Positions 13,401 through 22,593 of a DNA stretch of 64,000 bases are shown piece by piece. The translations under genes and the position numbers were made by a program. Within the stretch, counting starts at the first letter, position 1, and each line of letters starts with the position of its first letter. The DNA is taken from positions 124,001 to 188,000 of the forward strand of contig NZ_JAQFII010000001.1 in the NCBI RefSeq assembly GCF_029504575.1. Direction: 5' to 3'. The notes beneath the pieces were generated by a model. It saw only the letters and a list, made by a program, of their open reading frames with translations. It did no database searches and had not been told where the DNA came from. The stretch comes from Streptomyces sp. SPB162 (GTDB lineage Bacteria > Actinomycetota > Actinomycetes > Streptomycetales > Streptomycetaceae).

Positions 13401-14380
13401 AGCCCTTTGCCTACCACCGTCCCGCGGACCCCGACGCAGCCGTCGCCGCCTACGCCGCGAACCCCGGAGCCCGCTACCTCGCGGGGGGAACCAACCTCGT
13501 CGACCTGATGAAGCGCGGCGTGGAGAGTCCGCACAGCCTCATTGACGTCGGCAGGCTGCCGCTCGACCGGATCGAAGAGGTGCCGGACGGCGGGTTGCGC
13601 ATCGGGGCGACCGTACGCAACAGCGATCTCGCCGCGGATCCGGTAATCCGCAGCCGCTACCCGGTGCTGTCCCAGGCGATCCTCGCCGGCGCCTCCGGAC
13701 AGTTGCGCAACGCCGCGACCACCGGCGGGAACCTGCTGCAGCGCACCCGGTGCACGTACTTCCAGGACACGTCCAAGCCCTGCAACAAGCGCACGCCGGG
13801 CACCGGCTGCCCGGCCCGCGAAGGCGTGCACCGCGACCTGGCGGTACTCGGACACTCCGAAGACTGCGTGGCCACCAACCCGTCGGACATGGCCGTGGCG
13901 CTGAGCGCTCTGGACGCCGTCGTCCTGCTGCTCGGCCCGGACGGGGAGCGCGCCGTCCCGGTCACGGAATTCCACCGGTTGCCCGGCGACCGCCCCGACC
14001 GCGACAGCGAGATCCGCCCGGGTGAGCTGATCACCGGGGTGGCGCTCCCCCCGCCCCCCGCCGGACGCTCCGCCTACCGCAAGGTCCGTGACCGTGCCTC
14101 GTACGCCTTCGCGCTGGTCTCCCTCGCCGCGGTGCTCGACGTACGGGACGGCACGATCACCGGGGCCGCCCTGACCTTCGGCGGCCTGGCCCACAAGCCG
14201 TGGCGCGCCCGAGCGGCCGAAGAGGTGCTGCGGGGGGCACCCGCCACCGACGGGACCTTCGGCCGTGCCGCCGACGCCGAACTCGCTGCCGCCCGCCCGC
14301 TGCGTGACAACGGCTTCAAGGTGCTGCTCGCCCGCAACCTCACGGTGAGCCTGCTGGCCGAGCTCGCCGCCCGCACGTGA
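13397..14380 (+). CDS. Aldehyde/xanthine oxidase FAD subunit (PaoB/YagS type)
   Basis: 327-residue FAD-binding subunit. YLAGGTNLVDLMKRG is the FAD pyrophosphate loop. The insertion TRCTYFQDTSKPCNKRTPG, with two further cysteines in GCPAREG and EDC, matches the extra [4Fe-4S] site known for PaoB-type enzymes. It lies between the Fe-S and Mo subunits in the usual PaoABC order, and its start overlaps the upstream stop. Confidence 0.88.
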   Translation: MKPFAYHRPADPDAAVAAYAANPGARYLAGGTNLVDLMKRGVESPHSLIDVGRLPLDRIEEVPDGGLRIGATVRNSDLAADPVIRSRYPVLSQAILAGASGQLRNAATTGGNLLQRTRCTYFQDTSKPCNKRTPGTGCPAREGVHRDLAVLGHSEDCVATNPSDMAVALSALDAVVLLLGPDGERAVPVTEFHRLPGDRPDRDSEIRPGELITGVALPPPPAGRSAYRKVRDRASYAFALVSLAAVLDVRDGTITGAALTFGGLAHKPWRARAAEEVLRGAPATDGTFGRAADAELAAARPLRDNGFKVLLARNLTVSLLAELAART

Positions 14381-14419
14381 GCACCGCACGTGACCGCCCG
14401 AGGACATGAGGAGCCGACC

Positions 14420-16525
14420 ATGAGCCACTCGATCCCCCCGCTGGGCACGCCCGCGGTGCGCCGCGAGGGCCGTGACAAGGTCATCGGCGCCGCCCGCTAC
14501 GCGGCCGAGCACACGCCGCCGGGCTGTACCTACGCCTGGCCGGTTCCCGCCACCGTCGCGCGCGGCAGCATCGTCGCCATCCACACCGCTGAGGCGCTGG
14601 CCCTGCCCGGGGTCCTGGCCGTCCTCACCCATGAGAGCGCGCCGCGCCTGGAGAAGCCCGACGACGCGACCCTGGCGGTCCTGCAGGACGCGCACGTCCC
14701 GCACCGCGGCTGGTACGTCGCCCTGGCCGTCGCGGAGACCATCGAGGCCGCGCGCGCGGCAGCCGACGCCGTACGCGTCGAGTACTCACCCGTCCCGCAC
14801 GACGCGGTGCTCACCACGGACCACCACGGCCTGTACATCCCGGAAACGGCCAACGGTGGTGAACCGGCCACCAGCGAACGCGGCGACTTCGACACGTCCT
14901 TCGGCGCGGCCCAGGTCCGTGTCGACGTGACCTACACGATGAGCGCGCTGCACAACCACCCCATGGAACCGCACGCGTCCACCGCCGACTGGCAGGACGG
15001 GCATCTGACGGTGCACGACTCGAGCCAGGGGTCCAGCACCGTCCGCGACACCCTGGCGGCGATGTTCACGCTCGACCCCGACCAGATCACCGTGTACTCC
15101 GAGCACGTGGGAGGGGGCTTCGGTTCCAAGGGCACACCGCGGCCCCATGTGGTGCTGGCCACGATGGCCACCTTGAACACCGGACGGCCCGTCAAACTCT
15201 CCCTGCCGCGCCACCACCTGCCCACCGTGGTGGGACACCGTGCCCCGACGATCCAGCGGGTCCGGCTCGGCTCCGGCCAGGACGGAGTGATCGCCGCCCT
15301 CGCCCATGACGTGATCACCCAGACCTCCACGGTCAAGGAGTTCGTGGAGCAGGCCGCCGTGCCCGCGCGCATCATGTACGCCTCCCCCAACAGCCGAACG
15401 AGCCACCGGGTGACCGCCCTGGACGTGCCGACCCCTTCCTGGATGCGAGGGCCCGGCGAGACCCCGGGCATGTACGCCCTGGAGTCGGCGATGGACGAAC
15501 TCGCCGTCGCCGCGGGCGTGGACCCCGTCGAACTGCGCCTGCGCAACGAACCGTCCATCGATCCCGACACGGGACAACCGTTCAGCAGCCGCGGTCTCGT
15601 CGCCTGCCTGCAGGAGGGGGCGGTCCGCTTCGGCTGGGCACGACGCGACCCGCGACCCGGCATCCGCCGCGAGGGCGACCTGCTGCTCGGCACCGGCGTC
15701 GCCTCCGCCACGTACCCGGTGCTCGTATCGGCCGCCGGCAGCACCGCGCACGCGGCACCCGACGGTTCCTACCGGATCCGCGTCAACGCCACCGACATCG
15801 GCACCGGCGCACGCACCGTCCTCGCCCAGATCGCCGCCGCCGCGCTGGAGGTCCCTCTCGAAGCGGTGACCATCGAGGTGGGCAGCAGCGACCTGCCCAC
15901 CGCCCCCCTGGCCGGCGGCTCCTCCGGCACCGCCTCCTGGGGGTGGGCGGTCCACAAGGCCTGCCGCACCCTCGTCGACCAACTGCGGGAGCTGACCGGG
16001 GAGCTGCCGGCTGCCGGGGTGACCGTCCGCGTGGACACCGAACAGGAGACCGAGACCGAGCCGCCGTACGCACGGCACGCCTTCGGCGCGCACTTCGCCG
16101 AGGTCCAGGTCGACACCATGTCGGGTGAGGTGCGCGTCCGGCGCCTCCTGGGTGTCTACGCGGCCGGCCGGATCCTCAACCCGCGCACCGCGCGGTCGCA
16201 GTTCATCGGCGGGATGACCATGGGACTGGGCATGGCCCTGACGGAGGGCAGTACCCTCGACCCGCTCTTCGGGGACTTCGCCGAGAACGACCTGGCCTCC
16301 TACCACGTACCGGCCTGCGCGGACGTCCCCGCCATCGAGGCACACTGGATCGAGGAGGAGGACGAGCACCTCAACCCCATGGGCAGCAAGGGAATCGGAG
16401 AGATCGGCACCGTCGGTACGGCCGCCGCCATCGGCAACGCCGTGCACCACGCGACGGGGATCCGGCTGCGTGAACTGCCCATGACCCCGGATCGGGTCCT
16501 GAGGCAGCTGCTCGGCGCCGGCTGA
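14420..16525 (+). CDS. Aldehyde/xanthine oxidase molybdopterin subunit (PaoC/YagR type)
   Basis: 701-residue molybdenum-cofactor subunit that would hydroxylate aldehydes or related substrates. EHVGGGFGSKG is a cofactor-contact motif, WMRGPGETPG the next block, and the C-terminal GSKGIGEIG carries the catalytic glutamate E661. The ATG at 14420 follows GAGGAG. The MocA/PaoD-type maturation gene usual for cytosine-dinucleotide cofactor enzymes is not seen nearby. The natural substrate cannot be read from sequence. Confidence 0.88.
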   Translation: MSHSIPPLGTPAVRREGRDKVIGAARYAAEHTPPGCTYAWPVPATVARGSIVAIHTAEALALPGVLAVLTHESAPRLEKPDDATLAVLQDAHVPHRGWYVALAVAETIEAARAAADAVRVEYSPVPHDAVLTTDHHGLYIPETANGGEPATSERGDFDTSFGAAQVRVDVTYTMSALHNHPMEPHASTADWQDGHLTVHDSSQGSSTVRDTLAAMFTLDPDQITVYSEHVGGGFGSKGTPRPHVVLATMATLNTGRPVKLSLPRHHLPTVVGHRAPTIQRVRLGSGQDGVIAALAHDVITQTSTVKEFVEQAAVPARIMYASPNSRTSHRVTALDVPTPSWMRGPGETPGMYALESAMDELAVAAGVDPVELRLRNEPSIDPDTGQPFSSRGLVACLQEGAVRFGWARRDPRPGIRREGDLLLGTGVASATYPVLVSAAGSTAHAAPDGSYRIRVNATDIGTGARTVLAQIAAAALEVPLEAVTIEVGSSDLPTAPLAGGSSGTASWGWAVHKACRTLVDQLRELTGELPAAGVTVRVDTEQETETEPPYARHAFGAHFAEVQVDTMSGEVRVRRLLGVYAAGRILNPRTARSQFIGGMTMGLGMALTEGSTLDPLFGDFAENDLASYHVPACADVPAIEAHWIEEEDEHLNPMGSKGIGEIGTVGTAAAIGNAVHHATGIRLRELPMTPDRVLRQLLGAG

Positions 16526-16559
16526 ACGCGACCGGCCGGCGCCGGATGCCGGGGAAGCC

Positions 16560-17105
16560 CTACCGGATCGCCGGGGACTGCCGGCCTCCGCCGATCCGCT
16601 CGTCCATCCGCGTCAGCCGGCCCAGGACGCGGCGGTTCATCCACACCAGCCAGACGAAGAAGGCCGCTCCGAAGGCCGCGGCCAGGCCGCCACTGGCATT
16701 GCGTCCGCTCGAGAACCAAAGAACCGCCGGCAGGAAGCAGAAGACCGCCATCATGGGGAGCGCCCACTTCTGATTGCGCCGGATCTTCCCCAACCGCCGC
16801 CGCACCAGCCGGCCCATGGCTTCGCGCTCGGCGGGATCGTCGGGCAGCTCCTCCTTGATGATGCGGCGGTCCAACGTCGGCACGGCGTCGGACTCGGCGC
16901 CGATCGCGGTGGCGTCCTTCCGCCGGCGCCGCATCATGCGCCAGGTCACCACCCCGCAGGCTCCCACGCCGCCCACAACGGCGCTGGGCCAGGCGTCGAG
17001 CCCGTTCACGGCGAGCCGCATGGCGACCCACACGATCAGCGCGATGCCGGCGATCCCCCACCAGCGGTCCACGATCCGGGGCTTCGGTCTCTGTTGTGTC
17101 GTCAC
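16560..17105 (-). CDS. Four-helix membrane protein of unknown function
   Basis: 181-residue protein with two hydrophobic hairpins: residues about 16-33 and 39-57 near the N-terminus, and 113-131 and 137-155 near the C-terminus. A charged cytoplasmic loop with KDATAIGAESDAVPTLDRR and LVRRRLGKIRRNQK lies between them. I do not recognise a family. The start is the GTG at 17105. It converges on the oxidase operon and diverges from the lipase gene. Confidence 0.65.
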   Translation of the reverse strand: MTTQQRPKPRIVDRWWGIAGIALIVWVAMRLAVNGLDAWPSAVVGGVGACGVVTWRMMRRRRKDATAIGAESDAVPTLDRRIIKEELPDDPAEREAMGRLVRRRLGKIRRNQKWALPMMAVFCFLPAVLWFSSGRNASGGLAAAFGAAFFVWLVWMNRRVLGRLTRMDERIGGGRQSPAIR

Positions 17106-17288
17106 CGGGCTCTCCTCTCGACGCCGAGGGCGGATCCGCGCCCGCCTGCCAAGCGGCTACCCCTTGTGCGGGACGGACAGTCCCCGGCCCGTTGACTGTG
17201 AGTTCGCGGACTACCCGCTCCACCCGCCTCCTTCGTACCGTCGCCGCGTTCGTTCCACGAGCCCCGATGCATGCGAAGGGACCGCACC

Positions 17289-18611
17289 ATGGCGAGAACC
17301 ACCACAAGGCGCCTGGCCCTGTGCGCCACGACCGCAGTACTGAGCGCCGCCCTGTCACTGCCCGCCCTGCCGGCCGGGGCCGTCACCGCGGGAGCGGAGA
17401 CGGCCGGCGGCACCTCGGCGGCGACGACGTGCGCCGCGGACGACGGCCGGATCTACACGCCGCCCGAAGACGTGCCGGCCACCCCCGGAACCGTCATCGC
17501 GTGCCGCCGCGTCACGCTGACGCAGGTGCCCGGCAACATCGCGATGTCCGCCTGGAAAGTGCAGTACAGCTCCACTGACAACACCGGCGCGCCGGTGGCC
17601 GTGTCCGGTACCGTAGCCGTCCCGTCGAAAGCCTGGACTGGCCCCGGCGCCCGTCCCATCGTCGCCTTCAACCCCGGTACGCTGGGCCTGGGTTCGCAGT
17701 GCGCCTTCTCCAAGCAGCTCGCGGGCGCCTTCCAGGACGAGTACGAGGGCGACAACCTGGCCGCCTTGCTCAAGGCCGGATACGCGGTCGCCGCGACGGA
17801 CGGCGCGGGCTACCTCGACGGACAGGTACACCCGTACGTGTCCGGAACCGACGCGGGCCACGCCCTGCTGGACATCGCGCGGGCCGCCCCCTCCGTACCC
17901 GGCAGCGGTCTGTCGGCCAAAGCCGGCGTCGCCCTGTGGGGGTACTCCGAAGGCGGCGCCGCCAGTCTCTGGGCCGCCCAGCTCGCGCACGGCTACGCGC
18001 CCGCCCTCAAGGTCGTCGGCGTCGCCTCCGGCGGGGTTCCGGGCGATCTGAAGGTCGTCGCGCCGTCGCTCAACGGCGGCGCCTTCGCCGGCTTCCTCGC
18101 CGACGCGGCGATCGGGATGGCCACCGCCCACCCCCAGCTGCCCTTCACCGAACTCCTCAACAGCACCGGCGAGGACGCCATCGCCCGCGCGGAGACGCTG
18201 TGTCTGGTCGGCACTGTCGCCGGGTTCCCCGGCGCGCGGATCGAGAGCTACACCACCGACGGCTACTCGTTGGAGCAGCTGTACACCCTGGCCGGTCCCG
18301 ACGGCAGGACCTGGGGCGAGGTGCTGGACGCGCAGAAGCTGGGTGTGGGCATCGGGCCTTCCTGGTCCTCGGCCACCTACCGGATCGGGTTCCCAGTGCT
18401 GCAATACAAGGGGTTGGTCGACGAGGTCATCCCCGGCGCCACCGAGGACGCCACCCGGGCCGCGTACTGCCGCGCCGGTATCACCACAACCTGGAAGACC
18501 TACCCGGGCGACCACCTGCTGGCCGACCAGCAGGCCGTCGGCGACGTGGTGACGTGGCTGGGCGACCGCTTCCAGGGCACGTTCGACCTGGGCAACTGCC
18601 TGCTTCCGTAA
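17289..18611 (+). CDS. Secreted lipase (LIP family)
   Basis: 440-residue secreted serine hydrolase of the fungal/actinobacterial secretory lipase family. A signal peptide with twin Arg and an ALPAGAVTAGA cleavage region spans about 1-35. The nucleophile elbow is GYSEGG with S220, and acid and base candidates lie in the KGLVDEVIPG and YPGDHLLAD blocks. It probably acts on esters or lipids outside the cell. A very strong hairpin follows. Confidence 0.85.
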   Translation: MARTTTRRLALCATTAVLSAALSLPALPAGAVTAGAETAGGTSAATTCAADDGRIYTPPEDVPATPGTVIACRRVTLTQVPGNIAMSAWKVQYSSTDNTGAPVAVSGTVAVPSKAWTGPGARPIVAFNPGTLGLGSQCAFSKQLAGAFQDEYEGDNLAALLKAGYAVAATDGAGYLDGQVHPYVSGTDAGHALLDIARAAPSVPGSGLSAKAGVALWGYSEGGAASLWAAQLAHGYAPALKVVGVASGGVPGDLKVVAPSLNGGAFAGFLADAAIGMATAHPQLPFTELLNSTGEDAIARAETLCLVGTVAGFPGARIESYTTDGYSLEQLYTLAGPDGRTWGEVLDAQKLGVGIGPSWSSATYRIGFPVLQYKGLVDEVIPGATEDATRAAYCRAGITTTWKTYPGDHLLADQQAVGDVVTWLGDRFQGTFDLGNCLLP

Positions 18612-18633
18612 CCGAGTCGGAGAAGTGCCCATC

Positions 18634-18667
18634 GCCGTTCGGCATCACCCCGGTGATGCCGAACGGC
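18634..18667. terminator. Bidirectional terminator between convergent genes
   Basis: Perfect 16-bp stem, GCCGTTCGGCATCACC with GGTGATGCCGAACGGC, separated by two bases. It lies between the lipase stop and the channel gene stop, so it can serve both. Confidence 0.85.
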
Positions 18668-18720
18668 CGCGGCACACGGCCCCGCGGTGATCCGGGCAGT
18701 TGTCCCCGCGCGGGCCCCAC

Positions 18721-20634
18721 TCAGCTCCCCGCGAGCACGATCACCCAGTCCTCCGCCGTGAAACGCACGGGGTGCCGCTTGTCGGGGTTGATCCGGACCC
18801 CGTACGCGGGGCCCGTCGCGGCCTGCGCGCGCAGCCGGTAGCCGAGGGCGCACTCATGGCGCTGACGTGCCGCGGCGACGACGGTGGCGAACGTGACCTT
18901 CTCCCCCGCGCGGACGTAGTCGGCCGCGGGTTTGAGGTAGAGCTCGCTCCCCTCCGGGGTGAACAGCTCGTCGAAGAGACCGGCCAGGTAAGGGCTCTCC
19001 GACAGCTGCGTCATCAGCAGGCTGATGAGGCGACCGCTGACGATGAAGTCGACCCCCGCGCGCACCGGCGCGAGCAGCCGGTTGCGGTCGTCGGCCATCT
19101 CCGTGGTGAGAGGTATCTCCCGACGTGTCGCCTCCTCGATCGCCCTCAGGTGCAGCAGCGTGACCAGCGTCCTGTCGTCCGTCTCCGTGGCCCGGGTGGC
19201 CAGGTGAGCGGCGGCGGACGCGTGGTGCCCGGTGTCTCCGACGACGATGACGCTGTCGTAGGCGAGGACGTCCAGCCCGTTCAGTACGCGTGGGTCGGTG
19301 GTGTCCGCACCGTGGAACGTCACGTCGAGGTGCCGGGCGCCGTCTGCCGTGTCGCACGTGCCGGTCGGCGCCGGCCCGTCTCCGCGCGCCACGACGTCGA
19401 GTGTGGTGGGGGCGGTCTGACGGAGCGCGAGTTGATCGAGGATGAGGGGGCCGCGGCGGTTCCAGCCGAGCATCAGGAGCCGTTGCGCGGTCGGCGGCCT
19501 GGACGTGGCTGTGACGATCGCTCCGGGGTCGACGTCGCAGGACGCGTCCACCAGGACGACCGTGTCGTCGTCCGGTGCGATGACGATGATCCGGTCGTTC
19601 TCGGTGATGGCCGTGCGGGGGTCGGGGTTCAGTGCGATGTCGCCGGCGCGCAGCAGGCCGACGACCGAGGCGTCGGAGAAAGCGAGCAGGGCGTCGCCGA
19701 AGGTCCGTCCGACGAGCCCGGAGGCGGCCACGGTGTAGAACTCGTCCCCCGCGAAGTCGAGCAGTTCCTCGTAGACGAGTGAGAGCCCGGGCTGGCGGGC
19801 GGTCTGCACGACCAGTCGGGCGACGATGTCGTCGATGGCCAGGACCCGTCCGCGCGGTCCGGCGGCCAGCGTGGCGGTGAGGTGGTTCTGCGCGTCCTGG
19901 ACCGCGGCGATCACGATCGCGTCCCCGGATTCGGGTGTGGGCGCGTTGAGAGCGAGGAGGGTCTTCACCACGTGGGCATCGCCGTCGTCCCCGTCCGGAG
20001 GCAGCACCAGGATGGCCTTCGCGGTCTGCGGACTGACTCGGGCCAGAGCGGCGGGGTCGGTGGTGGAGCCGGTGCGGCAGACGATGGACGTGCTGCCGGT
20101 GTCCCCCAGCCGGGCGCCGATCTCCTCCTCCATCTCCACCTTGTCCTTCGAAGCCAGGACCGTGACGATGGACCGGCGCTGGTTGGTGTTGGCGGTGACC
20201 AGCTCCGCGAGCACCGAGAAGATGGAGTCGGACCAGCCCAGTACGACGGTGTGCCGCGCCTCGAGCACCGCGGAGTGGCCCATGCGGAGCTCGAGGATGC
20301 GCTGATTGATCCCCGTGGTGATCAGACTGACCAGGGCCGAGACGAACAGCAGGGCGACCAGCGCGAGCAGGATGGACGCCATGACGTACAGGGGGGAGCC
20401 GACCGCCCCTCCGATCTTCAGGGTCTGCCCGACGCTGACCCAGACGGCCGCGAGCCGACCGGAGAAGGTGGCCGGAGTCCGGCGGTCGGTCCACACCAGC
20501 ACCACGCTCACCGGGACGACCGCGCCCAGGCAGGCGAGAGTGAGCCAGCCGATGAGGGCGGCGGTGCTGCGGGACACGAGATTGTCGAACCGGTACTGCA
20601 GGCGCCGCCAGAGCGTCCCGACGTGCTGCACCAT
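18721..20634 (-). CDS. CASTOR/POLLUX-type ion channel with RCK domains
   Basis: 637-residue membrane protein. Two hydrophobic segments (about 24-50 and 79-108) flank a short extracellular region, and tandem Rossmann/RCK regulatory domains follow: HTVVLGWSDSIFSVLAELV starts the first, and RLLMLGWNRRGPLILDQLA the second. This is the layout of the CASTOR/POLLUX family, known in plants as nuclear cation channels and common but poorly studied in actinobacteria. Ion selectivity and ligand are unknown. It diverges from a 24-aa membrane peptide gene. Confidence 0.85.
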   Translation of the reverse strand: MVQHVGTLWRRLQYRFDNLVSRSTAALIGWLTLACLGAVVPVSVVLVWTDRRTPATFSGRLAAVWVSVGQTLKIGGAVGSPLYVMASILLALVALLFVSALVSLITTGINQRILELRMGHSAVLEARHTVVLGWSDSIFSVLAELVTANTNQRRSIVTVLASKDKVEMEEEIGARLGDTGSTSIVCRTGSTTDPAALARVSPQTAKAILVLPPDGDDGDAHVVKTLLALNAPTPESGDAIVIAAVQDAQNHLTATLAAGPRGRVLAIDDIVARLVVQTARQPGLSLVYEELLDFAGDEFYTVAASGLVGRTFGDALLAFSDASVVGLLRAGDIALNPDPRTAITENDRIIVIAPDDDTVVLVDASCDVDPGAIVTATSRPPTAQRLLMLGWNRRGPLILDQLALRQTAPTTLDVVARGDGPAPTGTCDTADGARHLDVTFHGADTTDPRVLNGLDVLAYDSVIVVGDTGHHASAAAHLATRATETDDRTLVTLLHLRAIEEATRREIPLTTEMADDRNRLLAPVRAGVDFIVSGRLISLLMTQLSESPYLAGLFDELFTPEGSELYLKPAADYVRAGEKVTFATVVAAARQRHECALGYRLRAQAATGPAYGVRINPDKRHPVRFTAEDWVIVLAGS

Positions 20635-20876
20635 GTACCCCCCATGAGACGCCGCGGCAGCCCGCCGACGACCGCCGCCGTCCAGGCCACGTTAGGGAAG
20701 TTCGGACGGCGGGCGGCCCGAAGCCGATCCCGCTCACCCGGAGGTATGAATCGAGGAACGGGAACCCGGTCCCACGTTTAAGCGGGGGAAGCGGGGTACC
20801 CGATCAACAGGGGGAACGCGGCGGCCGACAAGGGCGGCCGCGGCCCGTCATTCATCCTGGGGAAGAGGAAACTCGC

Positions 20877-20951
20877 ATGTACATAGGTCTCGGTACCGTC
20901 GTTCTCATCGTGATCATCATCGCTGTCGTGATGTTCCTGCGGCGCGGCTGA
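20877..20951 (+). CDS. 24-aa single-span membrane peptide
   Basis: MYIGLGTVVLIVIIIAVVMF followed by LRRG and stop: one hydrophobic helix with a basic end, so the C-terminus is probably cytoplasmic. GAGGAAA lies upstream at a suitable distance. Streptomycetes carry similar small hydrophobic proteins, but I know no assigned role. It is divergent from the CASTOR/POLLUX-type channel, 242 bp away. Confidence 0.55.
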   Translation: MYIGLGTVVLIVIIIAVVMFLRRG

Positions 20952-21141
20952 CCTCAGCGCGCGGAACGTGTGCACTCGCCCGCACGGCAGTGCCCCACCG
21001 GGATCGTGGTCACTCGCCCGCCGACACGGCGGGCGAGTTCCACGGAGCCGTCCCGCGGCACGGGACCGCGCGGACATCCTGCCGCGCCGAGCGTGTCCGG
21101 CGGTGAACCCGCACCGGCCCGGTCGGGTCGGGAACGACTGC

Positions 21142-21147
21142 TAGAAT
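21142..21147 (+). promoter_or_regulatory. Possible -10 element for MFS gene
   Basis: TAGAAT lies 53 bases before the preferred start at 21200. A transcript starting just downstream would leave the in-frame ATG at 21155 very close to its 5' end, which supports the later start. No clear -35 was seen. Confidence 0.35.
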
Positions 21148-21199
21148 CAGCGTGATGGCCTTCGGCGGCGCCCCGTGCGCGTGCTCGAAGGCTTTTTTC

Positions 21200-22423
21200 A
21201 TGCCTTCCGACAACCGTGCCCCCACCGCCCCTGCCATCGTCGGCTACCGCGCCCTGCTCCGTAACCGCGAATTCGCCGGCCTCTACGCCGCCTTCACCCT
21301 GTCGGCCGCCGCGAGCACCGTGTCGGGCTTCGCCCTCGGCACCCTGGTCGACCGGCGGACCCACTCCCCCTTCCTGACGGCCGTCAGCATGTACGGCGCC
21401 ACCTTCGCGACCGTGCTCGGCGCCCTCACCCTGATGTCGGTCGCCGACGGACGCCGACCTCGCCGGATCCTCGTCGTGCTGCAGTGCCTGGAGCTGGCAG
21501 GCGTCGCCGCGCAGGCCCTCCCGGGGCTGCCGTTGGCCGCCCGGTTCGTCCTGCTGCTGGTGCTGGGGTTCTTCCAGTCCCTGGGAACCGGCACGCGGAT
21601 GGGACTGCTCGCCGAAGTCGTGCCCACCGCCGGCTACGCGCCGGCACGCTCCCTGCTGAACATCACGTCGGGCGGCATGGCCGTCCTGGGCTACGCGCTC
21701 GGCGCTCTTCTGCTGCGGTACCTGAGCCCGCAAGGAGTCTTCGTCGTCGCCGCGGTCCTGACCGCTGCCGGGCCCGCGGTGGTGGCCACGACCGTCCGGG
21801 AGCACTCGATCCGCCTGACCCGCCGCCCCGGACTGCGGCAGACCTGGACGACCAACGCCGCGCTCTTCTCCCGGTCGGGCCGGCGGGCGCTGCTGGTGAA
21901 CCTCTGGGTTCCCAACGGCCTGATCGTCGGCTGCGAGGCCCTGTTCATCAGCTACGACACGGCGCACGCGGGCACTCTGCTGGCCGCCGGATCGGCCGGC
22001 ATGCTCCTGGGGGACCTGATGGTCGGACGCCTTTTCACCGCCGACCGGCGACGGCGCCACGCCTACCCCCTGCGGCTGCTGCTCGCCGCCCCCTACCTGC
22101 TGTTCGCGTTCCATCCGCCCGTCCCGGCCGCGGCGGCGGCGGTGTTTCTCGCCAGTGTCGGGTTCGCCGCCACCCTTCCCCTGCAGGAACAGCTGCTCGC
22201 GCTGACCCCTGACGCGGTCCGCGGCCAGGTCCAGGGCGTCGAGTCCGCCGGCCGGATGACGTGGCAGGGCATCGGCGCCGCGATCGCCGGCGGCATCGCC
22301 CAGCACGTCGCCGCCGGCACCACGATCGGCGTACTCGCCGCGACCTCCCTCGCCGTCACCGTCGTCTCCCGGCCGTTCCTGGCGGGCGTCCCGGCGCCCG
22401 CACCGCGGCTTTCGGAGGGCTGA
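21200..22423 (+). CDS. MFS transporter, 12 TM
   Basis: 407-residue exporter-like MFS protein with regularly spaced hydrophobic helices. YRALLRNREFAGLYAAFTLS is the typical start of actinobacterial DHA1/DHA3-like proteins, and the cytoplasmic loop ADGRRPRRILVVLQ fits motif A. GAAGG 8 bases before the ATG at 21200 supports this start over the upstream in-frame ATG at 21155, whose extra residues (MAFGGAPCACSKAFF) look non-coding. The substrate is unknown. Confidence 0.82.
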   Translation: MPSDNRAPTAPAIVGYRALLRNREFAGLYAAFTLSAAASTVSGFALGTLVDRRTHSPFLTAVSMYGATFATVLGALTLMSVADGRRPRRILVVLQCLELAGVAAQALPGLPLAARFVLLLVLGFFQSLGTGTRMGLLAEVVPTAGYAPARSLLNITSGGMAVLGYALGALLLRYLSPQGVFVVAAVLTAAGPAVVATTVREHSIRLTRRPGLRQTWTTNAALFSRSGRRALLVNLWVPNGLIVGCEALFISYDTAHAGTLLAAGSAGMLLGDLMVGRLFTADRRRRHAYPLRLLLAAPYLLFAFHPPVPAAAAAVFLASVGFAATLPLQEQLLALTPDAVRGQVQGVESAGRMTWQGIGAAIAGGIAQHVAAGTTIGVLAATSLAVTVVSRPFLAGVPAPAPRLSEG

Positions 22424-22593
22424 GCGGGCGCGGCGGTGCCCCCGGGGTTGGGCCGGCCGGGGTCTCCAGACTGCGGAGAAGGCCGCGGAGCGGAAAAATG
22501 GGAGGTCCCGCTGCCAGGAGACGTCATGGGACGCACCACGATCCGACGATCCGGCCCCGGTACGCCCCGACCCCGGCCTCGGGTGCGGACCCG

